Below, piece by piece: positions 1-13,245 of a stretch of DNA of 64,000 bases. Every line of letters starts with the position of its first letter. Within the stretch, counting starts at the first letter, position 1. This DNA is from Acanthornis magna (taxonomy: Eukaryota > Chordata > Aves > Passeriformes > Acanthizidae), in the NCBI GenBank assembly GCA_036785705.1, contig JAWUZG010000056.1, positions 14,702,001 to 14,766,000 of the forward strand, written 5' to 3'. A program made the position numbers and the translations under genes. Under the pieces are notes generated by a model that searched no databases, was not told the DNA's origin, and saw only the letters and a list, made by a program, of their open reading frames with translations.

Positions 1-242
1 CCCAGCTGCAGGGAAGACAGGATGCTCTATATATTTTAATTGAAAAGAATGGATTGGTAAACCAAAATCTCCCTTTTTCAGTCACGGATTCAGAGTTGGA
101 TCAAGTGACAATATGCCCTAGAAACTGCAGCGTCACCAGCACAGTGGCCTAAGTCAGGATTGCTTTGGTGGCACTTCTAAGCATTTCTTTTTCTCTTAAA
201 AAAAAAAAAAAAATAGCAGCCAATCTTCCTCTTGTGCCACAC

Positions 243-250
243 TGACGTCA
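243..250. promoter_or_regulatory. Full CRE palindrome (CREB/ATF-type motif)
   Basis: The octamer TGACGTCA is a perfect cAMP-response-element consensus. It keeps a CpG in otherwise CpG-poor DNA. It lies about 61 kb from the only gene start, so a role is speculative. A single 8-mer can occur by chance. Confidence 0.25.
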
Positions 251-673
251 GGAAACACAGAAATCTACAGAATTCTCTTTAAAGTATTTTGGCCGCATGC
301 AGTGGAGCTTAAATAGGATCAGCTCTTTCCTGACAGGTCACAGTATGCTGACTAAGTTTAGTTACACTTTATGATTTCAAAGGCTTCTCCCCAAAAGATA
401 CTCCCCTCTCTCCTCTTGTTTTTTTAACAGTGCAATGATCAAAGTGCTTTTCAAAATGCTATTCATGGCTACTTTGAGCTAAAAAATGAAACCTAAAGTG
501 ATTCCAAGCAGCATTTCATTTTAATTTAAGTGATGCATAAATTTTGCAGGACTGCTCAGCTTCCTCCATTCAACCACTATAGATAATAAAGAGTTATTTA
601 AAATATGTGGGATATGTGAATAGTTCTATTATTGTGAAATGATTCCACGTACATGGCAAAAGCTGAAGAGATG

Positions 674-706
674 CCCAAGAAGTTTAAAATACCCAAGAAG
701 TTTAAA
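674..706. repeat. Two-copy tandem repeat, 18-bp period
   Basis: The 15-mer CCCAAGAAGTTTAAA occurs at 674-688 and again at 692-706, separated by ATA. This looks like a small local duplication. No function is implied. Confidence 0.8.
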
Positions 707-2299
707 CCAGCACAAGGGTGCTGGGTACACTGAAGAATTAAGGCAACAAGATAAAAAGTGAAAGAGAGTCATCACCTTTGATTTAATTGCTATCACTTTA
801 TTCAAGCTTTGAGTTATATGGAGCAAAGTTTTAAAAACTGGAGAGCTTTATTATTGTGTCTGAAAGGGAGAAAGAGGAATATTTCTGCCACTTGCACAGA
901 GAATCTCAAGCATGTAACATGAAATGCAGCCTTGTGCAGGACTTCAGCAGAGATGAAAAGCACTTTAGTCTCCACAGCAAGTTTATGTTTTTATGGCGTT
1001 ATCTAAAATACCCACTCGATGCAAACTCCATACTTACCTTGGGAGGAAAAGCTAAGCTCTTTCTGCCGGGATTTAAACACACTGTTCTTGGGAAGTTATG
1101 TTTTCCATGCTCAGACTGCCAAATGTCCTGCACCAGCACTCATTACATGGCCCAGTGAGAGTTAAGGGCAATCTACTTCCCCCCCAAAAACAGACCTTTT
1201 GCTCATTTCACCATTTTTTCTGAAATATAGGGCTTCTCCAGGGGACCAACTCCAGCTTCTAAGTAGGTAGTATATAATGACATAATATTCTAGGCACAGT
1301 GCCTGCAAAGGTACACCCATCCCGTGTGAAAGGCTGTTACCGAAAAACATTGCCACCCCTTTGCTATCCTTGGAAAAAAATGAAGGGGAAAAACACATTA
1401 AGTGTTAGAGCAGAGAAGGGGGAGCCACTGGCATTTGTGCTGTTGGTTCTCTCCAGTTTGGGGGCTGAGAAGTTAATGCATTCAGCTCGTCTTGAACGCC
1501 AGCCTTCCCTCACATTATTCATACAACTTAACTCTGGCTGCCTCCTCCTCATCCCTCCTGCTTCGCCTCATGCTTCTCAAAAGGCATTTCTCTGCACGGC
1601 ACATCAGAAACTAAAAATCTAAGTTGCTATCTTACTTCCAAACCAAGCTGTTGTCAGCATTAAACCTACACAATGCATTACAATATAATCCATTTACAGG
1701 GTGTCTTATCATGCAAATAACTCAAGGTGCCTCACAATAAAATAAAAAGGACAAGAGGAATAAACCTCAGCCATTGGAACGCACAAAAAGGAAACCTTGA
1801 AATTTACTTTTAAACACACTAATGGCTCTTTTCTCCCAGTGAGGCATGAAGAGGGACAGGGAGGAGGATTTGACCAAGGAATTCCTGTTGGGATTTGATG
1901 GGACTTAAATGTGCAAATCCACCCCAAGATTACAGGGAGACCAGGCTCCTTAAAAGGAGAAACTTCCTTGATACCTTAAAGAGAGGAGATCCATAAAGCC
2001 ACAAATGTTAGAAGAAACCTTGGTCACCGAAAGATCATCTTGTTGGCCTAGGTCTAAATAATCTGAATAAGGCCTGAGTTATCTGATTTAGGGCACAAAC
2101 CATGAAAGTTCCCCATAACACACAAGCAGAAATAGTGTTTAAAAGTAAGAACAGCTTTGGCCAAAGCTTACTTCTGACTCATTTCCAAAAGGGATCCCAG
2201 TTTAAATTAATGTTCCATTATCAGTGTAGAAAGAGCAAATAAAAGGTGCTTTTTTCCTTCCCATTTAATTTGTTTTCATTTTCCACAGTTTTTCACAGA

Positions 2300-2495
2300 T
2301 TTATAAACTGCCATGGGCAGGCACACCTTCCACCAGGCTGCTCCAAGCCCCGTCCCACCTGGCCTTGGACACTTCCAGGGATGGGGAGTCCACAACCTCT
2401 CTGGGCAACCTGCGCCGGTGCCTCACCACCCTCACAGGGAAGAATTTCTTCCTAATATCTGATCTAAATCTTCCCTCCTTCCCAGACACCACACG
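2300..2495 (-). mobile_element. CR1 LINE 3' fragment
   Basis: Read on the minus strand, the segment has the typical CR1 3' tail: a stretch translating to GRFRSDIRKKFFPVRVV, then LPREVVDSPSLEVSK, then the usual glycine/tryptophan-rich decay. On the plus strand this appears as the phrase 'gatggggagtccacaacctc' near 2,381-2,400. It is 5'-truncated, as nearly all CR1 copies are, and its 3' tail is eroded towards 2,300. CR1 is the dominant LINE of birds. Edges are approximate because I aligned by eye. Confidence 0.88.
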
Positions 2496-3697
2496 CCTCA
2501 TATGGCACCCAGAAATAAAACCATCGTAGGAGAGGCGACAATTTGAGTCACTGTCTTCCCGCTCCTTCGAGCCCAAACTTTAATATTGCAAAAATGCCAA
2601 ATACTGGAGATAAAAGCCAGCTCTAGGAATAAACATGTGAAGGTGCCAGTTCTTGCAGCACATTCAAGGTATTTCCTTTATTTTCTCTTCACCATTGTTC
2701 AGATGTACCTGCAGGTTCAAATATAAAATATTTGGTGAGTGTTCAACTTTGGGGCACTGAGGAATGGAATGAGGAGGACTGGAGCACCTCAACCATCAGG
2801 AGATAATGGAAAGTATAGAATTCAGTGTAAAATGGAAAGCCTGTGGATATCCTGGTGGAGTTGAACAATTCTTCTTGCTCCCAAAAAAATCTTCCACCAT
2901 GTAAATATATCCAGTATCCAAAATTTGTTTTATTTTTCTAATTAGTGGGCATTAACACAGCATCAGAACCATGGTGCAGCTAGAATGTCTATCACATTCT
3001 AATTTTATTGAGGAACGTGTAACCTATTTCCAAATCTACACTAGCAGCCATTATAGAATATTATTATTATTATGCACCAATATTTGCTTTGCTTCTGGAG
3101 CTCATTGCATCCAGCCTTGCCTACAAGCTGGGTTACATCTACAGGCAAATTAGCAGAAAATTAAATTGCAATTTTACATTTTTAACACCACTCCTTTTCT
3201 TTCAAGGTCAAAATAGCCATGGTTTCTGTGTTGCTGAACATTGGCTGTACTCAGCTTTGAGTGATCTTTTTTTCAGGATTTCCATTTCCACATTCATTCC
3301 CACAGATTTAAGTCCAGAGTAATACTTAAATGGTGAATGATTTTCCACATTTCTAAACGCTATCAGATATTTTCCTATGGCCCAGGCTAAGCAATAATGA
3401 ACTCCTAAAGTTACTTTAAGAAATAAAAGACTAAAGTAAAAATGCAATTTAAATTGGAAAGAACTGTGTTGTTTGACTTCTCTTGCTTCAAAGTAAAAAG
3501 GCCAATTTATTTGCCATTTGAAGAGGATGAAAGCCTTTCTAAGACACTATTCCCCCTTCATCTATCATATATTGCTGGACATGTATGGCACCCATGGTTT
3601 GTGAGAGCCCCTCCTGGGGGATCATAGCTAATTTCAGAAGAGACAGAGGGATATGTATCATCTGCCTTTCCAAGATCAGAATCAGGTCTGCCTCAGT

Positions 3698-3746
3698 AAG
3701 CTAAGCTTTAGCTTGGAGAGAGTTTTTATAGCTGAGTTATAAAAAC
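3698..3746. repeat. Two adjacent perfect inverted repeats
   Basis: The first has arms AAGCTAA (3698-3704) and TTAGCTT (3708-3714) with a 3-base centre. The second has arms GTTTTTATA (3722-3730) and TATAAAAAC (3738-3746) with a 7-base loop. Both are perfect and lie within 50 bp of each other. Either could extrude as a small hairpin. No mobile-element termini were recognised around them. Confidence 0.75.
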
Positions 3747-3959
3747 CCTGGAAACAGGGGAGTTTATGACAGAACCACTGACAGACCCTTAACTATGGCA
3801 GTATTCATGGTTGCCACTACAAGACAGGCATTATGTTGGAGGGCAGTAAAGTTAAACCTGCCCATAGGGCATTCCCAAATGTTAACTGCTGGTGCATACA
3901 GTAAAATTTTTAGCACAGGTGCACTCTCCAAATAAACTTGACTTCCAGAAACCCCCTCC

Positions 3960-4014
3960 TTTTTTTTTTTTTTTTTTTTTTAATAAATTGAAAAAGAAAA
4001 AAAAAAAAAAAAAA
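3960..4014. repeat. Poly-T tract followed by poly-A tract
   Basis: A run of 22 T (3960-3981) is followed after a short AT-rich spacer by a run of 18 A (3997-4014). The two can pair as a long A/T hairpin. The length is probably polymorphic. Confidence 0.9.
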
Positions 4015-4374
4015 GATTTTCATCTGTGCCACTGGAAACATTTCTATAGTTGTGAACAACTACATTTGATTAAAATCTGTCAGATTTATCTTCTTAGCAG
4101 GAGGGAAGAAATATGTGTTTTCCTCCGAAAGGAAATCAATGTGTCTTTATGACAGATGCCGAGTGAAAACAGGGATGGTGTCACTTTAAATGGGGAGGGA
4201 GGAAGGATGGGTGACCCACTGGATGTGACCATTAGCTGCTGCATAATCATTGTGAGGAAATGCCCCCCTTCAGATCTTATATTCTGCATTTGTAGGACTG
4301 GTTTTTAGTCACTGACCCAACAGTTTTTACTCAGACTCTTAAGGCACAACATCTTCAATGCAGAGGCACTGTGA

Positions 4375-4394
4375 TTTTTTTTTTTTTTTTTTTT
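4375..4394. repeat. Poly-T tract (20 T)
   Basis: Uninterrupted T homopolymer in intergenic DNA. It could be the reverse of an old poly-A tail, but no retrotransposed body is visible next to it. Confidence 0.9.
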
Positions 4395-7140
4395 GTCCTC
4401 TTCCCATTTCTTAATTATCACACCTTAATGAAATCTCATGAAAAAGGCCCTTGGCTTTTTCTTTACTGATATTATTACTGCTAGGGTCCAACCAGTTTCT
4501 TTAAAGCAGCAGAATAAAAGCAAATTAATTTTACTTGAAATAACACAGAAATTTTTATTGGGGCATGCTGGTTGATTTAGTAGCCAAAACAAATATTCTC
4601 ATTGAGATAATGTATCACCAAAATTTTAAAAATACATATTAACTGATAGAGTGAAATGGGGCTTGATTAAAAACAGTTCCTTAATGCCCTTATCAGACTA
4701 TTTGACCTTAACAAATGCATTATCATCTCAGATTGTGGCATCATCCAGAGTTACCAAACAAAATGGTTTAAAGGAAAATCAGACATAAAAATACTGCCCC
4801 TGTCCTGGCAAACTTAGAAGCTAAAGAGAGGAGAAGGAAGAAATAAGTAATGATTGCACCTCTGAGCAACTGCACTGCAGGAAGATGAAACAACTTGCTC
4901 GGGAAGACAGATTTTTGGCAGAGAAGGAGTACAACCTGTATATCCCAAATGCCAGATCCCAGTCTTAAGTAGAAAAACACAGTCTCCTTTTGAAATTATT
5001 TTAAATTTAACCAAGCAAAACCACCGCGGCTTTTAATGCCAAGTGATATTCAGAACCATTCCTTGCTCTGTACAAAGGCCTTTTAATTCTGCCAAAGGAA
5101 TCAGTAATTTCACGTGCATCTCCAGCAAGGGCACACAGATTTTTAGAAAGACTTTGAGAAGGTTTCACAGCAAAGTGCTTTAAACTGAGCTGTCATGAGG
5201 TGGTTACAAGAATAAATACTCAGTTTTTGGAGTGGGGGCAGTCACTGAGCAGAATCCCCCCAGGAGTCTGCCACCAACTATGCTGATCATACATGGATAA
5301 ATGATAGAGAATTAGCCAACACTATCCAAGCTAAAATATCTCTCTGTACTAAGTGCCAGAGTATTAGAAAAACAGGAGAAATTGAGTGTCACTGGGTGGA
5401 GAGTAATAAAAGTGCAATACAGACACACACAGAGGCTGTAGATGCATCTGTGCCAGAAAGATCTCAGTGATTGTGAATAATTCACTGTAAAGCATCAATT
5501 CAGTGCCCCACAGAAGGGAAAATAAGATACAAGAATATGAGTAGAGAATGAAAATGCAGGAAATATCCTCATGCCACGTATAAATCCATGGTAGTTCTGG
5601 ACATTCTGACTCAAAATAGATGCAGAAAATTACAACATCTTCCTTCTTCTTTTAAGTAAAGAATATCTGAAAAAGAAAAAGGGAACACAATATCAGGCCT
5701 ATAAAATCTGGAATAGACAAGGTAAGTAGGGAATGATTATTCACTCTTTTTCATAATACAATATAGGGCACCTGCTACAAGAAAGTATTTTTCTCCTCAG
5801 CGTGAATTCAATGATGGAACTCATTTTCAAAGATGCTGGAGAGAACAAAAGTATATATGGATTTTAAAAACCATGAAACCTCACTGAGTAATATTAAACA
5901 TCAGGTTTGGATGTCTTTTAACTTCTGATTTTGAAATCAGGAAGATACAGAGTTCTCCTTCCAATAATCTTTCCCTAATCTGTCACAGGCTATGGCTGGG
6001 TCAGGTTTTACTTTGGTTTGACACAACTTGCGGTTTATAGTATCATGAACTTTATTATGAAATTTTCACATAGTACATAAAATTGTGCTAATAAAATCTG
6101 TAGATGACAGGAAGAATTATTATTTTAGCAAGTGATGGGAGAGGATGAGGCTCTGATTCAGAGAGGTCTGTCATGTTGTATTTACTGCAATGTAGCTACA
6201 CAGGGCAAAAATCAGGGAACAAACAGGGCAACTTTTATAGAGTGGGAAACTGTCTCAAAACATTTGAACCTGAAGTATTTAATCTCCACCTCTACTCAGC
6301 ATAACAAGGCCAAAACTCTCTGGAGTCCAGAGCTAGAATAAAAAAAAGACATTCAAGTAGAGACAAGGAAATTATCTTGTTCTGACAAAAACATCTGATA
6401 ACACAAATCATTATTCAGCTGGGTGTGTCTTTATTTCAAAAGGGACATATACTAAAGTAAGACCATAGGAGAATAAAATAATCTGGGTACTAGAAACAAG
6501 CACTGCTTTGCAGCATATATACTCAAATTCCTCAGCTGAACAAAAAAGGAGGAAGAGGACTCGATTTCTAAGCAGTGGGACCTGTACGCAGGGAGAATAT
6601 TGGATAACACGGGGCATTTGACCTTGCTGCCAACAACATGACAAGATGCAAAAATGGAAACAGGAATTACAGAAACTCAGCTTTGAAGTGAGATGCAGTT
6701 TCCCAGTACTGCAAACTGCTAAACTTTGAGACCATAGGGCTTGGACAGCATAGAATTTATCTTCATCGTCTGGATTGGAACACCCAGCAATTTATACATC
6801 CTCCTATTTGAGAGGATATGGGGAAAGGAGGAGGATGTTTATGCAAGTGAGAGAAATGCATATGCTCAACATCCATAAACCAGAGTCTTTCTCTTACCAC
6901 TCTGTGAATCTAGGGCTTTGCCTTGTCCCCTTTTATTAACCTTGTTGTCCAACACTAGGAAAATATTTATGCTTTGGAGTCCCAAGCATTGCACAAGTAC
7001 TTGCAATGTCAAGAATAATTCTCACACCTTGGTGTATAACTCAGCTTCTAGTTTTGCTTTATTCTAGTATTTTTTCCTTCGTCTACATCCAGGATTTTGC
7101 AATGCTAGATCTGAAATGTTGAAGAGGTGATCAGAATCTG

Positions 7141-8100
7141 GGAGGGCAATGAAGAGGTCTCACAAGTGGTACCTGGTGTCTGTTCTTGTCATGTTTGGGA
7201 TTACACTGTTCACCAGTTTCAGATCCAAAATGGAAATTAGCCCAGATCAGATTATCGGGGACAGTAAGGGAATTCTTACTGTGCAGGAATATCCAGATAT
7301 ATTTCAGCCGCTTTCTCTGGACTTTAGTGTACCTTGTTACGACCCATTCTGTGCCTACACTTAATATTTGAGGAACAAGAAAGGGCAGAGCAGAGGGGGG
7401 TAAAAAAATGTACAGAGTTTTAAATAGGTTGCAATCTCTGGTCTTATCATAGGTAATTTGTAGTATTTAATAGCCCTGATATACAGGAGGTCACATGAAA
7501 TCATTTAGAAGTCCTGTCTGGATTCAATTTCTAAGAATGTATTAATCTCTGCCTGGCACGGGAAAGATAATGGCATTTCCTTCAGTAGAGCCTCGGTCGG
7601 TGCCAAGAGCAGGAGCCCGACTGTCATCGGATCAGCCAGTGAAAACAAGAGGGGTATTTGGTTGTTTATTTATTGAGTCATTCCAGCTTGATATTGGCTT
7701 TATGCCAATGCATATAAGTTCAGAGATAAAGAGTTATTCCTAACGATAGCAGGACAATCCATTTCTCCCCATCGCAGTACAGAAATCCAGTGCTAAATTA
7801 AATCCAACCCCAGATAGGCAGGTAACCTGAATCTCGACTTTCACAAGGGAGAAAAGGTTCAGGAGACAAGTTGGGACAAATCCAGAGAAGGGTCATAAAG
7901 GCGCAACGAGCCGGATCCCTGCATAAACCTTTTGCTGTCTTTCAACAGCCCGGCGCAGATCTGAACTTGGAAAGGTCCAAGGGAAACTATTTAAACCCAT
8001 GTCCCAGAATGCAAAGTGAGCTGGTGGGATTGCTCAGGAGCCTGAAGTGGCATTTTTTTATAGAGCAAACAATATAAAGTAAATAAAGGAGAATGACAAC
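7141..8100. other. Intergenic block with better CpG retention, possible regulatory DNA
   Basis: Between about 7,560 and 8,000 the sequence keeps several CpGs (around 7,590-7,640 and 7,900-7,960), unlike its surroundings. It contains a perfect palindromic NFI site at 7,694-7,708. The segment 7,900-7,950 vaguely resembles the poly-A region of an LTR, but I could not place it in a family. Open frames at 7,149-7,364 and 7,871-8,077 show no domain and I do not call them genes. Confidence 0.35.
7694..7708. promoter_or_regulatory. Full palindromic NFI site
   Basis: TTGGC, five bases, then GCCAA is the exact consensus for a nuclear factor I (CTF/NFI) dimer. The flanking bases extend the palindrome by one more pair (ATTGGC...GCCAAT). 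It is directly followed by ATGCATAT, an octamer-like sequence. NFI sites are frequent in vertebrate enhancers. Occupancy here is unknown. Confidence 0.45.
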
Positions 8101-11100
8101 CCTCTGTGTACTCTAAAAGAAGACTAAAAGCCCCACTGGTGTGTGCTGCTTGTCAGAGAATACAGGAGCAAAATGCAAGTGTGTTAAAAGGCTCGAGCCT
8201 GGAAAAACCCTTTTTTTCCCCTTCTTCTTCAAAGTAATGAAATGGTTCAACAACCTTCTGAGAAGGTGAAAAATCTTGCCTGTTTACATTTGTAAGAGAA
8301 GCCTGAATTACCTGCCTTTCCCTTTAAGCATTTTCAGATACAAATCAAACACAGATGGCCCATTATGTTTATGACCTCACTGTCAATTGCTCTAGATAGT
8401 GCATGCATTAATTATTGAAATATTTTCATAGTATACAACTTTTTAGTGTTCACATTGTCACAGATAATTTCAACTTTCTGATTAGGAGATATAAACAGTG
8501 TTATTTATGAGAATTAATCTCTCCAATGCCATAAAAGTCACAAATATACTGGGGGAAGGGAGGTTATATATATATATATTTATATATATTTATATTTTTA
8601 TATATTTTTATTTTTATATGTATATTTTTTATATATATATATATAAAATGAATCCAGCAAAAAAAAAAAAAAATTTAAAAATTGGCCTCAGTCCTGAAAG
8701 TCAACATTATGTTAACATTCCCTGTGATACATAAAAGATGCCAAAACCTATTACAATTGCAGTAAATTTTGATTACCGGAGTTGTTTGTTATTTATGTCT
8801 AGAAGATAAAGATAATATTGGGAATAGCCCTCTTCTTTTCTGCTTATAAATTACATCCATAAAATACTGTGTTTTTTAAACAGTAAAAAACTTGATTGAG
8901 GTTTTCAAATTGGATCTCTTCTGCATCAAGAAAACCACCTTTGGCAAGTAAGCAGGTAGTAGCATTTTTTTTAATTCTCATTTTCTTTCATTAGTAAAAA
9001 TTGAGCAGCTCTAGACCAAGTCCAGAGAATTCTACAGAGTAACAAATGGCTCCTAGGGGTGGCAAAGTGATCATTTTCAGAGTAAGGCCATTAAAAACCC
9101 CAGTTTCACCAGAAGCAGCCCATTGACACATGCTTGTTAATCACTATATCCCTTTAAAAAATAAAAATAAAAAATTAACCATGAGTTTCAATACTATTTT
9201 CCCCCTCCCAAACACCTACATTTGTATTGTGATAAACTTTTTTACATAGCATCTGACTTCCTCCAGCAGAAAAGCATGGAATTTTTTCTCCTAGTTGATA
9301 TTTAAAAGGAAAGAAGAAAAGGAGATCACCTGGTGATTAAGGTTGCAAAAGTATATCTATGCAGAAAAAAAAACTTTTCAGTTTTTTCCTTCTATTGCCT
9401 TAGTATTTCTGCAAGGCAAAACTGGAGGGGAAACCCCACATTTACGGGGTGAAGAATTCAAAGAGTTAATCCTCCCCAGAATGTTCCAGATGAGCAAAGA
9501 GAAAACATACCTTTTTAATATTCCTATTTTCAGCAAACCCCTCCAATGAGCTGATGGCATCCAAAAGAGCAAAGGTAGAATGAGGAGGGGGGGGAGGAAG
9601 AGAAAGACACATCTCATGGAAGTAGCCCAAGGGAGAAATAAGTTCACGACTAGCACATTTACACCTTTCTTGATTTATTTAAGGTTCAAGAATAGTGTAA
9701 TGTGACCTGTTTGCTTCCCTAACAAGCATTTCTATTTGCAGCAGATCAAGTCCAGACCCACTTCTTGTGGCTCAGGCTCCTCTCTGAGCCCTTCAGGAGA
9801 TTGTGAGCGCAGACCTGAGCCCTCTGCAGCATCCCACAAACATAGCTGGGGGACACCAGCTGAAGTAGGAGGAAAAAACCCCACACTGCTCTTTTTTAAC
9901 CAAATTTTGCAGTGAAGCAGCATTATTTCTTTTAACCACGGCCCCAAACTTCACACAGTCTCTAATTTTTCCAGCTAAGAGGGTTTTTGGGTTCTTATAG
10001 ACCTCAGATTTGTTGCCTCACTGCAAGGAAGAGCCGCACCTGATAGTGGAGCCTTTTCTCAGTACTTCCATGAAACCCTCTCAAACAAATATTTCCCCTC
10101 CCCTCACTTCACTCTCCTCAAAAATGTCTGTTGGAGATTCTCTGATAGTCAAAATAACAGAAAAAGGGAAATAGTTGGCAAATAAAAGCCTAAATTTTCC
10201 AAGACACCCCTTGTCTCGTGATGGAGATTTCTGAGGCCTGCAAAGCCCCGGAATTCCTTTGGTCTAATTCGCACCCAGGCCCCAACTCTCTTTAAATTCC
10301 CTTAATGCAACTTCTTCCCTTGGGGCGTCCTGTGCATTGTTAGAAGGGAGTTGGGAAGGAAAGGAGAGGTTTGCTTCTAGGTAGAAGATTTTCTGACCTT
10401 GAGGGAAGGAAAGATGTAGGTTTTCCATGTTCCTGTTTCTATGCAAAACTGCTCTTAATCCATCCTGCTGATTTTATTGATCCTGAAATTGTTAGCACTA
10501 GGTTTTGCTAGAGCTGAGAAACAGGAGAAAAATTAGGTTTCTTGCTTGGATCTTCTTTTCTATTCTGTAGAATGGTTTTTCTATGGCTTGAAGAGCTAAA
10601 CTTCATACTTGTGATCATTTCAAATGGATTGTCCCTATCAACTCTTCCAGAACTATTGCTTGCGAGAGATAGTAAATATTAACTCTTTTTTCTTTCCTTT
10701 TTTTTGTTTCTAAACAAAAAACAGAGGCCAGATGAAGCTTCTGTCCTGATAGATAACTAGGAAGTTTATTGTTTAACTATCGTTAACAGCAGCAAACCTT
10801 TCCTGCTTTTTTTTCCCTATATTCTGTGAGAAAAAAATGGATGTTCAGGAAAGGACAGACCCTACTGGAACATGTTTGGGGCTGATAGATGCAGGCTGGC
10901 TGTGCAAACAGATCTTTAGGGATTTATGATGATCAGTTTTTCAAGCATTAGGAAAGCCTGAGAGCACATTATTTTTAAATGAGTTATATATTTAGCACTA
11001 TGCCCACCATTCTTTCAGTTCTAATTTTAGAGGGCAGGGGACAACTCTGGCACTATTGTAGCCTTGTCTAAATTTAATATAGTTGAGCAGCTGATGATTA

Positions 11101-13103
11101 TCAGAGAGATTGGCTTTTTGCTCCTTCAGGAATTTTTCACTCAGGAAAAAAATCGCTCCACAGTACTCTGCTTGGAGTATTGTACAAGCTGTTGTAGTAC
11201 ATGAGAAAAAAGTGTGCTCTGAAATAGTCTTTTAAGCCTTATCTCTTACTCCAGGGAGGGATTTCAGATACAGGAGAAGGGGATGAGGTTGGTTTGGTCA
11301 AGGTTTTCCTTTCCCTTCTGTAGAAAGAGCAGTACCTTGTGCTGTCACGTACCGATAGAACAGGTCTTTCCCAATTCCAGGTGAAACTGGATCCAGAACG
11401 AAGCTCAGGAACTCCCAGTTCACCAGCTGTCCTGTGGAAGGGCTGAGGAGTTTTGTTCAGAGCTTCCTGCCCAGTGCCCAGGGTCAGCTGCTCCATCCAG
11501 AGCCAGGGGTTGAAGACCAGAAGAGGAACTTTTGTAATCCTTCAGCCCAGTCCCCCATAAATCCCCCAGTCCCACTCACTTTTAACTCTCGCGAGGGCTG
11601 CAAGACAACCCGGACCTCTTGTTGTCTTTCTTGCAATGGCCTTAGGGAGCAGTGCCATCTCAGGCAGTGTCTGAATTTGGCAAATGATGTGCCAGTCATA
11701 GTTTGTGGAAACAGGGACACGATGCAGGGAGGGTGTTTAATGTTTGTAAGTGATTAAAGGCAACATTTACAAACGCTTTAGTATTAGAGGCAAGCTCAAT
11801 CTGCATAACTCCACTCAGTGTCAAAGACTCATTCGAGACAAAGGATGTTTAAGGAAAATCTCTGTAAAAAGAGGCCTTGCAACTTCCTATAAATATTAGG
11901 CTTTCTGCCTTCCTTCTGAAATATATTAACAGCCTCAAGAGGGATTATTGATGCTGGCAAGTTTAAACAGCCCTCAGAAGTCCCTGACACTGTGTACAGC
12001 ATTGGATTTTTGCATATGGTTCCCCCCGCACGCACTGAAGTGTTTCGAGGTTGGGGTGACTGCAGGTCTCTGAGAAAGCAAGATTGATAAAGCAAAGCAA
12101 TCGGAGTTATTTCCTATGCATGAAATTGATTAAATGCTTCACTAAATGGCTTATAAATTTGGCTCTCATATTTCTGTCACCCACTGCAAAGATTACAGAA
12201 ACTCCGTCTATAACCATGTTGTATACAATACCAAATTACAAAAGGTTGTAAAAACTAATGTTTTGTTTAAAGTTTTGAGCAGGACCATATGCCTTCGGTG
12301 ACCTTGAGTAAGCTATTTTAATTCAAAACATTTTAAAGAGTAGAGGAAAAGGAAAAAAAATCCATCTGCATAACAAAACTGAACTAACAATTTAATACTT
12401 AGGATGCTGCATATAATTTTTTACTTCTTGCCAGAAAAAAAAAAAAAAGTTGAGTCCCCTTCTACCAGAATATTCTAATTTTATAGCTACTAAATGTACA
12501 TGAATGGCATGAAACCTAGAAGCTCAGGTTTCCACAGATTGAATTTGCTTTTCTTATTTTATGAACTGTGTTATCAAATCTACCTGGGAACTTACATGGT
12601 CCCCTCTACTCTTGAACTCATGTGCATCAGGCACTGGTGTTTTCTTGACCTCATCAAACCCTTTAAAGTGAAATTTTATTGATTTTTGTCTTAGCATAGA
12701 GTTTCATTACCTCCAAAAATAGGGTGAAAAACTGAACCACAGAGACACTGAGGATCTCTAGATGCCAAAAACAGGTGTGAGTGTAGTTTGCAGCCAGATC
12801 TGCAGGTTTCCCTTTCACATGAGACAGCCATGGGACTTCCTAGAGTTTGGGCACTGCTGCAGCTCTGGGAGCTGACGAGATCTACTGGCACAACATTAAT
12901 TTCCTGGCTGCGCTCAGCCACGTGCAGTGTCCTGCACACATTTGACAGCAGCTGCTGCTCACACCCAGTTATGCTCTCAGTCCACAGCAGAATAAACTTT
13001 GGGGCACCTGAGTCTTCTGTTATTTTAAAATCTCGTGTTGTCTGCCCTTGTGTAAGCATCTGACCTGGAAACTTAAGCTCTCCCGAAGGGTCTAATGGTG
13101 AAT
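8101..13103. other. Intergenic DNA, no gene seen
   Basis: AT-rich desert. It contains the AT microsatellite at 8,564-8,648 and a 14-base poly-A at 12,435-12,448. Frames such as the 139-codon one on the minus strand at 12,691-13,110 show no recognisable protein features and are opposed by another open frame on the plus strand. I see nothing else to annotate. Confidence 0.7.
8564..8648. repeat. AT-rich microsatellite (TA/TTTA)n
   Basis: About 85 bp made of TA steps interrupted by TTTA and T runs, with alternating TATATA blocks at both ends. This is a typical imperfect dinucleotide microsatellite, able to melt or form cruciforms and probably variable in length. Confidence 0.92.
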
Positions 13104-13245
13104 GTCCCATCCCTGGCAGTGCCCAGTGTCAGGTTAGGCTAAGCTTAGAGAAACCTGGTCTAGTGGAAAGTTCCCTGCCACAGCAGGAGAGTTGGAACAA
13201 GATGATCCTGAAGGTTGCAACCCAAATTATTCAGTGATTCTATGG
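13104..13245 (+). mobile_element. CR1 LINE 3' end fragment
   Basis: The plus strand carries the CR1 3' end: 'tcccatccctggcagtgccc' at the left, then the CTGGTCTAGTGG segment, then GAGTTGGAACAAGATGATC and a final TGATTCTATGG that corresponds to the CR1 terminal octamer repeat. The element is only about 140 bp and diverged. Boundaries are by eye. Confidence 0.88.

Larger units (their letters stand above)
1..2299. other. Intergenic DNA, no gene seen
   Basis: AT-rich intergenic sequence. The open frames here are short, overlap on both strands and show no recognisable domain. Small items seen are a 16-base poly-A at 198-213, a full palindromic CRE (TGACGTCA) at 243-250, and an 18-bp-period tandem duplication of CCCAAGAAGTTTAAA at 674-688 and 692-706. 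I see no RNA gene or transposon. Confidence 0.75.
2496..7140. other. Intergenic DNA, no gene seen
   Basis: AT-rich desert without a supportable coding exon or RNA gene. It contains two close inverted repeats at 3,698-3,746, a poly-T/poly-A pair at 3,960-4,014 and a 20-base poly-T at 4,375-4,394. The remainder shows no structure I can name. Confidence 0.7.

Noticed and set aside
7871..8000. Possible LTR or CR1 remnant
   Set aside because: A few words resemble an LTR poly-A region, but there are no paired ends, no target duplication and no family-specific motif.
12691..13110. 139-codon minus-strand frame opposed by a 91-codon plus frame
   Set aside because: No domain or splice structure, and its end overlaps the CR1 fragment at 13,104. 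Chance frame.
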